Source: Armatimonadaceae bacterium (GTDB lineage Bacteria > Armatimonadota > Armatimonadia > Armatimonadales > Armatimonadaceae). From it: a DNA stretch of 10,849 bases. This document shows, piece after piece, positions 5,756 through 10,849 of the stretch (its first letter is position 1; each line of letters starts with the position of its first letter). The stretch is from the NCBI GenBank assembly GCA_030446525.1, contig JAUJNC010000138.1, forward strand, positions 1-10,849. The letters run 5' to 3'. A program made the position numbers and the translations under genes. The notes beneath the pieces were generated by a model, which worked only from the letters and a program-made list of their open reading frames with translations, did not search any database and had not been told where the DNA came from.

Positions 5756-6034
5756 TCAGTAATCTTCCGGCCGCAGGATCGTGGTGGCGGAGCGGTCCGC
5801 CTCGGTGATCACCCACAGCCGCTTGCCGGTGGGCAGCACGTAGACCGAGAACAGGCGGCTGCCGTGTTCGAGGGCCGCTTCGTTCTGGCCCCGGTCGTCA
5901 GGGTGGATCTGTCCCCAATCGCCGCGCACGTGCCGCTGCAGGAGGTAGGTCGCGGGTAGGCGGGCTTCTTCCAGGTCCTGCAGGGCGCCGGGCGTGGCAA
6001 GAAGTTGTCCGAGGGGGAAGCATGGTGTGGTCAC
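5756..6034 (-). CDS. Hypothetical protein, paralogue of the 94-aa gene at 7028-7312
   Basis: The protein is 92 aa from GTG 6034. It contains FPLGQLLATPGALQDL, then LQRHVRGDWG, NEAALEHGSRLFSVYVLP, and ends VITEADRSATTILRPEDY. About half of the residues are identical to the protein encoded at 7028-7312, along the whole length. The conserved GDWG, the N-AL motif and the W-ITE-DRS-TT-PE-Y ending define a small soluble family whose function I do not know. The GTG at 6034 is chosen because it keeps the frame conserved in the paralogue. An ATG at 6023 fits the shared leader pattern better but is in a different, non-coding frame. No ribosome binding site precedes either. Confidence 0.75.
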   Translation of the reverse strand: MTTPCFPLGQLLATPGALQDLEEARLPATYLLQRHVRGDWGQIHPDDRGQNEAALEHGSRLFSVYVLPTGKRLWVITEADRSATTILRPEDY

Positions 6035-6065
6035 AGCAGGGGGGTTACGGATCGGTGAGGGGGCA

Positions 6066-6242
6066 CTAGAGGCCCAGCGTGGCGTGCATCTGGCGCAGGA
6101 GCGCGGCGGCATCGGTGATGGCGACCTGGTAGTGGCTCGGTTCGCGGCGGAAGTACTTGGCTTGCAGCAAGTCGCCCTCCAGGCAGACCAGGATGGAGAC
6201 GAACTGGGTGGTGGTCAGCGTCAGGGTGACGGTAGGTTCCAT
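6066..6242 (-). CDS. 58-aa hypothetical protein
   Basis: A short gene of 58 codons starting ATG at 6242 and ending TAG at 6066-6068. The protein reads MEPTVTLTLTTTQFVSILVC, then LEGDLLQAKYFRREPSHYQV, and ends in a helix with LLRQMHATLGL. A Thr-rich beta-like start and an amphipathic second half make a compact soluble domain likely. There is no known motif. It lacks a ribosome binding site; its leader is GTAATCACCCGCACC before the ATG. It lies 45 bases after the 53-aa gene and 31 bases before the 92-aa gene in the same direction. Codon use is strongly G/C-ending like its neighbours, which supports real coding. Confidence 0.6.
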   Translation of the reverse strand: MEPTVTLTLTTTQFVSILVCLEGDLLQAKYFRREPSHYQVAITDAAALLRQMHATLGL

Positions 6243-6287
6243 GGTGCGGGTGATTACGGGTAAGGGGTGGTCCGGGGCGAGCGGGGG

Positions 6288-6449
6288 TTAGTTGCCCCGC
6301 TCCTCTTCCAGCAGCTCGGCCAGGCGCTGCTTGTAGGCGCGGTAGCCTCGGGTGCAGCTGGGGGTGTCGGCCATGTCCCACCAGGGGTCGACGTGGTTGC
6401 TGTAGAGGGTGGCTTCCCGGGTGAGTTCGGCGTAGCGTTCTCTGGTCAT
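6288..6449 (-). CDS. 53-aa hypothetical protein, first gene of a small operon
   Basis: A 53-codon gene from ATG 6449 to TAA at 6288-6290. It encodes MTRERYAELTREATLYSNHV, then DPWWDM and a basic-to-acidic helix (YKQRLAELLEEER). The protein is small, soluble and mostly helical, with no family I recognise. The start lies about 25 bases downstream of the expected transcription start of a strong promoter (6482-6511), so this is the first gene of the transcript. The leader (AAGTAAGTAAGCATCACCCC) lacks a Shine-Dalgarno sequence, as do the three genes behind it. Confidence 0.6.
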   Translation of the reverse strand: MTRERYAELTREATLYSNHVDPWWDMADTPSCTRGYRAYKQRLAELLEEERGN

Positions 6450-6481
6450 GGGGTGATGCTTACTTACTTGTTTGTTATCCC

Positions 6482-6511
6482 TATATAATCATATTGGTGA
6501 ATGTTTGTCAA
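6482..6511 (-). promoter_or_regulatory. Strong promoter of the minus-strand small-gene operon
   Basis: On the minus strand TTGACA (6511-6506) is followed after 18 bases by TATATA (6487-6482), or after 17 bases by TTATAT. The region is AT-rich, unlike its surroundings. Transcription would start near 6474. Confidence 0.8.
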
Positions 6512-6532
6512 CAGTCTGATTACCCCTTTCGC

Positions 6533-6568
6533 ATGTTCGGGTCGCCTTTACCCTGGAAAACCGAACAT
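6533..6568. promoter_or_regulatory. Spaced inverted repeat upstream of the promoter, candidate operator
   Basis: ATGTTCGG (6533-6540) and CCGAACAT (6561-6568) are perfect inverted copies separated by 20 bases. They lie upstream of the -35 box of the minus-strand promoter and next to the terminator of the XRE regulator gene. A dimeric regulator, possibly the XRE protein itself, could bind here. Confidence 0.4.
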
Positions 6569-6580
6569 TTCTTTCAAACC

Positions 6581-6609
6581 AACAAAGCCGCTTCGAGAGC
6601 GGCTTTGTT
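6581..6609 (-). terminator. Terminator after the XRE regulator gene
   Basis: AACAAAGCCGCT (6581-6592) and AGCGGCTTTGTT (6598-6609) form a perfect 12-bp stem with a 5-base loop. On the minus strand it lies 17 bases past the stop codon of the XRE gene and ends in a T-rich stretch (GGCTTTGTTGGTTTG). Confidence 0.75.
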
Positions 6610-6626
6610 CGTGACAGCAGGCGGCG

Positions 6627-6899
6627 TTACCCTTCGAAGAAGAAGTTGATGGGCTGGCCCGTGGCGTGGGCGATCCTCCACAGGACGGTGGCGGACACCT
6701 CGCGCTGCTCCGATTCCCAGAGGGAGACGGCTTGGGCCGACGAGAACCCGATGATTTGGGCCAGCTCGCGCTGCGAGAGGCCGGCCTGTTCCCGGGCGGC
6801 GCGGATGCGCTCGCCGATGGAGAGCGGCGGCGCGGGGGTGGTGCGCGGCAGAACGGTCGGGATCACGGGGCGGCGGGTTACGGGTGATTTGCCAGCCAT
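6627..6899 (-). CDS. XRE-family HTH transcriptional regulator
   Basis: A 90-aa protein with a basic, proline-rich N-terminal extension of about 28 residues. A classic XRE (HTH_3) domain fills the rest: IGERIRAAREQAGLSQRELA, IIGFSSAQAVSLWESEQREV and a final helix LWRIAHATGQPINFFFEG. It binds DNA, probably as a dimer. The ATG at 6899 follows GAGGT at a good distance; the frame is open further upstream but without coding character. The gene is alone between two terminators (6581-6609 below, 6985-7022 above), so it likely has its own promoter, which I could not place with confidence. Its neighbour is the promoter and spaced inverted repeat at 6482-6568, its most likely target. No toxin-like partner is adjacent, so a toxin-antitoxin role is not supported. 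Confidence 0.88.
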   Translation of the reverse strand: MAGKSPVTRRPVIPTVLPRTTPAPPLSIGERIRAAREQAGLSQRELAQIIGFSSAQAVSLWESEQREVSATVLWRIAHATGQPINFFFEG

Positions 6900-6984
6900 C
6901 GTTGCACCTCGGGAACGGAAAGTCAACAATGCGTTGCGCACCCGGGGCTGCCGCGGCACCTCCATGAAGCGGATCGCCCGCGCC

Positions 6985-7022
6985 CAGGAAGAAAGAAGAC
7001 CAGGACAGCGCGCCTGGTCTTC
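6985..7022 (-). terminator. Terminator after the 94-aa gene
   Basis: GAAGACCAGG (6995-7004) and CCTGGTCTTC (7013-7022) form a perfect 10-bp stem with an 8-base loop. On the minus strand it is followed by TTTCTTCC and lies five bases after the gene's stop codon. Confidence 0.8.
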
Positions 7023-7027
7023 GTGAG

Positions 7028-7312
7028 TTAGTACTCCTCGGGGAGCATCATCGTGGTGCGCGACCGATCGTGCTCGGTGATGATCCAGATCGTGGCGCCG
7101 GTGTGGGGGAGCGTGTAAGCAGAGAGCACGCGTCCCCCCTCTTCGAGCGCCTGGTTGTTCGCGTCCCAGTCCTCGCGGTCTACGTCGCCCCAGTCGCCGC
7201 ACAGGTGCCGCCCCAGGTAGATCCCGGCGGAGAGCATCGCCTCCTTCAAGGCCTGAATCACGCCGGGGGTTGCGTAGAGCTCCCCCAGGGCAAAGCGCGG
7301 CCGCATAAGCAT
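7028..7312 (-). CDS. 94-aa hypothetical protein, paralogue of the gene at 5756-6034
   Basis: The protein begins MLMRPRFALGELYATPG and ends WIITEHDRSRTTMMLPEEY. It shares GDWG and an N-ALEEG-R-LSAY-LP stretch with its 92-aa paralogue. Function unknown; it has no membrane segment or known catalytic motif. The ATG at 7312 is chosen because GGAGGT (7325-7320) lies seven bases ahead; an ATG at 7306 is too far away. That ribosome binding site is one arm of a hairpin (7320-7338), which suggests controlled translation. The gene stands alone with its own terminator and a possible GC-type promoter upstream (GTGGCA, 18 bases, TACGCT on the minus strand). The duplicate pair brackets the XRE regulator and the small-gene promoter. 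Confidence 0.8.
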   Translation of the reverse strand: MLMRPRFALGELYATPGVIQALKEAMLSAGIYLGRHLCGDWGDVDREDWDANNQALEEGGRVLSAYTLPHTGATIWIITEHDRSRTTMMLPEEY

Positions 7313-7319
7313 TCCTGCC

Positions 7320-7338
7320 ACCTCCGTTTTTGGGAGGT
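7320..7338 (-). promoter_or_regulatory. Hairpin that can hide the ribosome binding site of the 94-aa gene
   Basis: On the minus strand ACCTCC (7338-7333), loop CAAAAAC, GGAGGT (7325-7320): six perfect pairs, with the Shine-Dalgarno sequence as the whole right arm. When folded, translation from 7312 would be blocked. Short SD-masking hairpins are known in RNA thermometers and protein-bound translational switches. Confidence 0.5.
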
Positions 7339-7453
7339 AGCGTAGCACAGCGCCCGCCCCCCTGCCACGCATCGTGCGGGAGGTCACGGGCGCGCCGCTG
7401 CTCGCCGACCCGGAGGTGATCGGCGCGGAAAAGCAAGGGCTAGCCGTCCTGGT

Positions 7454-7480
7454 TGTTCGTACCCGGCCCCTTGCTATACG
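7454..7480 (+). promoter_or_regulatory. Weak candidate promoter of the 152-aa gene
   Basis: TTGTTC is followed after 16 bases by TATACG, about 90 bases before the GTG at 7563. The match is modest. Between it and the gene lies an inverted pair of CAGGCA and TGCCTG. The rest of the 237-base gap between the divergent genes shows nothing else convincing. Confidence 0.3.
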
Positions 7481-7562
7481 CCGGGTATTCTGCTGTACTG
7501 CGGCGGCAGGCAGGCACCCTGTGAGCCCCTGCCTGACGACCCTACACAAGGAGGGTGCCGAC

Positions 7563-8021
7563 GTGGAGAAAACGCTCGACACCATGCACCATTTCCGTGC
7601 CCAGTACACCCGTGCCAGCGGCCGCTGCCGCATCCGAGTATACCGGCCCGCCTTTCACAAACTCACGGACTACCATCCGGGGGAACCGGGACGACCGGCA
7701 CTCGTGGTTGCCACCCACCCCTGGATAGACGCCGGGGTGAGCGTCACCAACGCGGCGGAGGAGCTCGCCACCTATTTCTTCCACCAGCTCGGCAGACCTG
7801 CCTCGTTCCGCTGGATCGAGCACTACCCGGCCAAGAAGGGGTTCCCGTATTCGCTCATATTTTGGGAGACGTTCGATGACGTGACCTTCACCCGGACCTC
7901 CGGCGACACGCTCGTTGATCCCCGGTGGCGCAGTATCACACGAGACGAGCTGGAGGCCGTCATCAAGCAGCCGTTCCCCCCCGAGACCGTCACCCCCCAA
8001 CAGAACATAGAGGTGCCCTGA
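7563..8021 (+). CDS. Hypothetical protein, 152 aa
   Basis: The GTG at 7563 follows AAGGAGGG (7548-7555) by seven bases, a strong start signal. The frame is open back to 7374, but the extra sequence crosses the likely promoter. The protein contains VYRPAFHKLTDYHPGEPGRP, VSVTNAAEELATYFF, RWIEHYPAKK and, near the end, VDPRWRSITRDELEAVI. It appears soluble and mixed alpha/beta, with many aromatic residues. I do not recognise a family and see no catalytic motif. It is transcribed alone, divergent from the 94-aa gene and convergent with the transfer module, and ends at a strong terminator. Confidence 0.75.
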   Translation: MEKTLDTMHHFRAQYTRASGRCRIRVYRPAFHKLTDYHPGEPGRPALVVATHPWIDAGVSVTNAAEELATYFFHQLGRPASFRWIEHYPAKKGFPYSLIFWETFDDVTFTRTSGDTLVDPRWRSITRDELEAVIKQPFPPETVTPQQNIEVP

Positions 8022-8035
8022 TCTCCACCCCCTAC

Positions 8036-8075
8036 CCCGCTCTACTCCCCTCCAGAGCGGGCTTTTTAAGCCCGC
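8036..8075 (+). terminator. Terminator after the 152-aa gene, with overlapping second hairpin
   Basis: CCCGCTCT (8036-8043) pairs with AGAGCGGG (8054-8061), followed by CTTTTTAA. A second perfect stem, GCGGGCTT (8057-8064) with AAGCCCGC (8068-8075), overlaps it. The two cannot form together; the second could serve transcripts arriving from the minus-strand module. Confidence 0.8.
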
Positions 8076-8141
8076 AATCGTAACTCCTGCTTACGGCGAG
8101 TACGACACCGGCCACGCAGCCGAGCGTAGCACGGCGAGCGT

Positions 8142-8738
8142 CTACCACTCTTCGGGTGAGCGGTTCCTCACGCGCCGCTGGTGGGCCTGGAGCTCTGCTT
8201 CCGCCCGCCGCGCTTCCTCGTCTTTGGGGGTGACATTGCGAGTGATCTCCACCTCCGCGCCGCCAATGATCTTCTTAAAGGTGACCTTCGTCTCGCCTCC
8301 CCCCCGTGCCACCGTTTCGAGCAACCGCGCGAGCTCTTCCTCCTCCTGGAGTTTCCTCTTCGCTTCCGCATCCTCCCGCTGACGCAGCGCCAGTGCATGG
8401 CGCTCTTGCTCCTCCTGGCGCTCACGTTCCATCCGTTCCAGTCGTTGCCGCTCTGCTTCCTGCTGCTTCCGGGCGGCCACTACCCGTTCCGCTTCCTGCT
8501 TACGGGCGGCTTCCTCATCCTGGAGCCGCTTCACTTCCGCCTGCTTCTCTTCTTTAATAAGCCCGCCAAGGATCAGGGAGGTCGCGAGTGTGAGGCAGCC
8601 GATGAGGATACTCACAACTTGCATGCCTTGCAGTTTCTCGGTTATCCCGTTTACCGGGGAAGACAGCCACGTCACGATGACGAATCCAAATAGCGCAATC
8701 GATGCTATCCAGGAAACTCCTGCCATAAAGCCAAGCAC
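8142..8738 (-). CDS. Membrane protein with two N-terminal TM helices and long charged coiled coil
   Basis: A 198-aa protein starting at GTG 8738, nine bases after GGAGG. Two hydrophobic helices (about residues 5-26, VSWIASIALFGFVIVTWL, and 41-62, VVSILIGCLTLATSLILGGL) anchor it in the membrane with a short loop between. Residues 64-140 are an almost unbroken Glu/Arg/Lys/Gln helix, a likely coiled coil reaching into the cytoplasm. The C-terminal 55 residues include a small beta-like stretch (ETKVTFKKIIGGAEVEITRN) and a charged end. It begins 24 bases after the replication-relaxation gene, so the two are in one operon. This suggests a membrane-anchored part of the DNA-transfer machinery, but no known transfer protein family is recognised. 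Confidence 0.75.
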   Translation of the reverse strand: MLGFMAGVSWIASIALFGFVIVTWLSSPVNGITEKLQGMQVVSILIGCLTLATSLILGGLIKEEKQAEVKRLQDEEAARKQEAERVVAARKQQEAERQRLERMERERQEEQERHALALRQREDAEAKRKLQEEEELARLLETVARGGGETKVTFKKIIGGAEVEITRNVTPKDEEARRAEAELQAHQRRVRNRSPEEW

Positions 8739-8756
8739 GATTACCCGCCTCCTTTC

Positions 8757-8772
8757 GCCCCATCATCGGGGC
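8757..8772 (-). promoter_or_regulatory. Intercistronic hairpin
   Basis: GCCCC (8757-8761), loop ATCATC, GGGGC (8768-8772). It contains the stop codon of the upstream gene and lies next to the ribosome binding site of the membrane-protein gene, so it may tune its translation or protect the upstream message. Confidence 0.3.
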
Positions 8773-9620
8773 ACGAACGAACTACACGACCCATCAGCCT
8801 TGCGCCACACCGAACTGTACACATCACTCCCTTCCAGATCCCCCCGCACCGCTATCCAGGTGTCAGCGGCAACGGGCGTTCCCGAGAGCCGCCGCAAGAT
8901 CCACTCCGCCCGCTCCCCGTCCGGCACGGTCACCACGAGCCGGGCGACAGGTGCCCCGGTAAGCGCTTGGAGCTTTTCCCAGTTCTCCTCCTTGAAGAGC
9001 TCGCTGTAGGCGGCGACCTTCGTTGCCCAGCGGTCTGCCCGGCTGGTACTCGTCCCCCGCTCGCTGCCGAGGTCTGCCTCCACGATGCCAACCACCCCCT
9101 TGCCCCCGATATCGTACGTAAAGAGCGCGTCAGCTTTTGTACTCCCCACCTGGAGCCCGCCTGAGCAGTCCCAGCGGGACACGCTGTGGCCAAGTTTACG
9201 GGCCGATAGAGAGAGCCAGACGAGCACGTCCCGGACGCTCAACTCGTGGGCGAGGAACTGGTACTGCTCGGGGCCGTAGCTTGGGGGACGCTTCGCCTCG
9301 GGCGGGAGCAACCCCACCTCCTCCAGGACCCTCAGGCCCTCCTTGCGGGCGACGTAGATGGTGGGGCCAACGAGGGCGCGCATCCCGAGCGCTACCCCCG
9401 GCACCCCCACCGGCCGCACGAGCTGCATGTCGAGGAGGTCGCGCAGGTGATCCCTGGCCGACTTCAGCGACACCCCCAAGAGCCCCGCCACCTGGGGGGT
9501 GGAGAGGAAGCGCGACTCAGCCACCAGCCGCAGGGCTTCGAGCTTCAAGGGGGTGAGCCCGTGGGCGGGGGTGCCCGAGGGCTCAAAACGCTTGCGGCGC
9601 TTAGCGGATGAAGTAGTCAG
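8763..9620 (-). CDS. Replication-relaxation family protein (plasmid transfer/mobilisation accessory)
   Basis: The N-terminal part is a winged helix: HGLTPLKLEALRLVAESRFL, STPQVAGLLGVSLKSARDHL, then a wing. The later part holds HELSVRDVLVWL, a DALFTYDIGGKGV motif and IVEADLGSERGT followed by WATKVAAYSELFKEENW. This matches the Replic_Relax pattern of Gram-positive plasmids and integrative elements, where such proteins are linked to nicking, relaxation and transfer of DNA. The D...E.D...K layout resembles a nuclease-like core. A TTG at 9548 is the first standard start, but it has no ribosome binding site and would cut off the HGLTPL segment. A CTG at 9620 lies ten bases after AAAAGGAG (9638-9631) and gives 285 aa, overlapping the ATPase gene by 20 bases; I prefer it. 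Adjacent to a coupling ATPase, it fits a transfer module. Confidence 0.75.
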   Translation of the reverse strand: MTTSSAKRRKRFEPSGTPAHGLTPLKLEALRLVAESRFLSTPQVAGLLGVSLKSARDHLRDLLDMQLVRPVGVPGVALGMRALVGPTIYVARKEGLRVLEEVGLLPPEAKRPPSYGPEQYQFLAHELSVRDVLVWLSLSARKLGHSVSRWDCSGGLQVGSTKADALFTYDIGGKGVVGIVEADLGSERGTSTSRADRWATKVAAYSELFKEENWEKLQALTGAPVARLVVTVPDGERAEWILRRLSGTPVAADTWIAVRGDLEGSDVYSSVWRKADGSCSSFVPR

Positions 9621-10849
9621 CTTTTGGGCGCTCCTTTTGGGCAGGTGTTGCGGCTCGATTCACCGGTGGTTTCTCTTTCGGGAGGCAGGCCGACCGCGAA
9701 GCTTCCACGTACTCCGCTGGGGCGTCCGCCGGCGGGGTGATGTGCGTGATATCAACGGGTTCCGGGGGATCTTCCCCGATCATCATCACCGCCTGGCCCG
9801 GCTCAAGCTTCCGCAGGGTCAGCAGCCAGTTCGGCTTCGGGGGTGGCGGCAAAGCTTTCGGCGGGTCGATCACCAGGTACCCCTGCCGCCCGCGCCACTG
9901 GAGGTAGGCTACCCCCTCGGGAAGCCCCCGCAGCGCATCAATCGCACGCCTCCCGTCCTGCAAGTAGAGGGGCGGCTCGACGTGCGCCGAGAAGGAGCAG
10001 AACCGCTTGAGGGAGACCCCGGGATTATACGGATCAACATAGAGCGGCTTCGTCGGAGGGTCCCAGTCGGCTGCCACCTGGAAGAGCCCGTACTCGCCGA
10101 TCCTCCCCGCAAGGAGCTTCCCGTAGTACGGCGTGATCCGCTCCCCTTCGGCCTCGGGCTCTTCCTGTTCGGTGTGGCTTTCCAAAAACCTGGCGGTAGC
10201 TTCCGCCGCACTCCCCGATGTCCCGAAGAACGCTTTGACCTTCGAGCTCGTGTCGATGTCGGCCCGGAAGGCCGGGGGCAGTTTCCCCGGGTGCTGGGTG
10301 GCCACCACGAGCCGCAAGCGGTACTTCCTGGCCATGTTCGCCACGTTCTCCAGGGCGGTCGAGAGGAAGCGGCTCTGTGAACCCATTTCGTCGAGGCAGA
10401 GCACCACGTTTCGGTTCGCGTTTTCGCCGTACTCGGTGGCGGCGGCCATGACGAGGTAGGCGAGCATCCCGCCCAGGAGCTGGACCTTGCTGTCGCCGAT
10501 CTGCAGGGGGTTGAGGATCGCCAGAACCACCCGCTGCTCGCTGAAGAGCTGAGGGAAGCTGATGCAGCTCTCTGTCTGGCCGAAGAGCCGGGAAAAGAAG
10601 TGGCTTCCCAGGAGCTCGTGGAAACGGTTGCCGATCGCGTCGAGGGTTTTGCGAAGCGTGCGGAGTTCGGGACAGAGGCTGAACAGGGGCCGCTCGAACG
10701 CGTTGGCCAGCAACTGCTGAGAAGGAACTGTCGCCTCTCTGAGCAAGGACGCAGCAAAGTCGATCCGGCTGCCGTCGGAAAAATCCCGCTTTTCGAGCAT
10801 CCCGTACAAGGTGGTTGTCTTGTTCGGAATCGTGATTGCCGGATCGATC
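9601..10849 (-). CDS. VirD4/TraG-like coupling ATPase, C-terminal part (continues past window)
   Basis: The reading frame enters from beyond the right edge (first residues IDPAITIPNKTTTLYGMLEK), so the start and the Walker A motif are outside. The visible 415 residues contain a Walker B strand NVVLCLDEMGSQSRFL (codons around 10345-10400), the helix ALENVANMARKYRLRLVVAT and the QHPGKLPP sensor-like segment, typical of HerA/VirD4-type hexameric DNA pumps. An all-helical region before the Walker B may be the domain that selects DNA-protein cargo. The C-terminal 170 residues are proline-rich and less conserved. Such ATPases couple the relaxosome to a type IV secretion channel in the inner membrane. 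Conjugation is the likely role; chromosome-type DNA translocation by a related HerA protein is the alternative. The stop lies 20 bases inside the next gene. Confidence 0.8.
   Translation of the reverse strand, partial: IDPAITIPNKTTTLYGMLEKRDFSDGSRIDFAASLLREATVPSQQLLANAFERPLFSLCPELRTLRKTLDAIGNRFHELLGSHFFSRLFGQTESCISFPQLFSEQRVVLAILNPLQIGDSKVQLLGGMLAYLVMAAATEYGENANRNVVLCLDEMGSQSRFLSTALENVANMARKYRLRLVVATQHPGKLPPAFRADIDTSSKVKAFFGTSGSAAEATARFLESHTEQEEPEAEGERITPYYGKLLAGRIGEYGLFQVAADWDPPTKPLYVDPYNPGVSLKRFCSFSAHVEPPLYLQDGRRAIDALRGLPEGVAYLQWRGRQGYLVIDPPKALPPPPKPNWLLTLRKLEPGQAVMMIGEDPPEPVDITHITPPADAPAEYVEASRSACLPKEKPPVNRAATPAQKERPKADYFIR

Noticed and set aside
5606..6263. Plus-strand frames across the small-gene cluster
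   Set aside because: They are antisense to the paralogous 92-aa gene and its neighbours, whose homology and promoter support the minus strand.
6627..7028. XRE regulator and neighbouring gene as a toxin-antitoxin pair
   Set aside because: Each gene has its own terminator, and neither neighbour resembles a known toxin such as HigB, RelE or HipA.
7374..7562. N-terminal extension of the 152-aa protein
   Set aside because: The frame is open and partly protein-like, but a strong ribosome binding site precedes the GTG at 7563 and the extension would cover the only candidate promoter.
9499..10380. Long plus-strand frame opposite the coupling ATPase
   Set aside because: It is the antisense of two minus-strand genes with clear family motifs (Walker B, winged helix). 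Its composition is typical of a GC-rich shadow frame.

Overview
The window looks like the backbone of a plasmid, or of an integrative element with plasmid-type maintenance, from a GC-rich bacterium. Most protein genes start behind strong AGGAGG-type ribosome binding sites, and two clear sigma70/sigmaA-like promoters are present (TTGACA with an 18-base spacer in each). This fits a high-GC Gram-positive or Chloroflexota-like host, but the host cannot be named from this stretch. No rRNA, tRNA, CRISPR array or complete insertion sequence was found.

Left edge (1-812): wreckage. The C-terminal end of an unidentified minus-strand gene abuts the 3' half of an IS5-type transposase that lacks its N-terminus and carries a frameshift. 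The IS right end is still visible.

Partition and replication (813-5352, plus strand): a promoter with two palindromes in front of it drives parA and parB, which overlap by 20 bases. ParA has a MerR-like DNA-binding domain at its N-terminus. parB carries two identical CACGTG-centred palindromes that are good candidates for the centromere parS. A terminator closes this operon. Next come a short leader ORF with an internal hairpin, then a winged-helix replication-initiator-like gene overlapping the leader. An AT-rich block of direct and inverted repeats in the middle of that gene is a candidate origin. Two small genes follow: a putative zinc-binding protein and a coiled-coil protein.

Middle (5353-7340, minus strand): accessory small genes. 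A strong promoter near 6482-6511 drives four small genes in series (53, 58, 92 and 103 aa) that lack ribosome binding sites and share C-rich leaders. Upstream lie an XRE-type regulator and a 94-aa gene paralogous to the 92-aa one. The ribosome binding site of the 94-aa gene can pair with its own leader.

Right part (7341-10849): one unknown plus-strand gene (152 aa) ends at a good terminator. Facing it is a minus-strand transfer module: a VirD4/TraG-like coupling ATPase running off the window edge, a replication-relaxation-type protein probably started at CTG, and a membrane-anchored coiled-coil protein. Together the genes suggest a self-maintaining, probably mobilisable or conjugative element. 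No relaxase gene is visible in this window.
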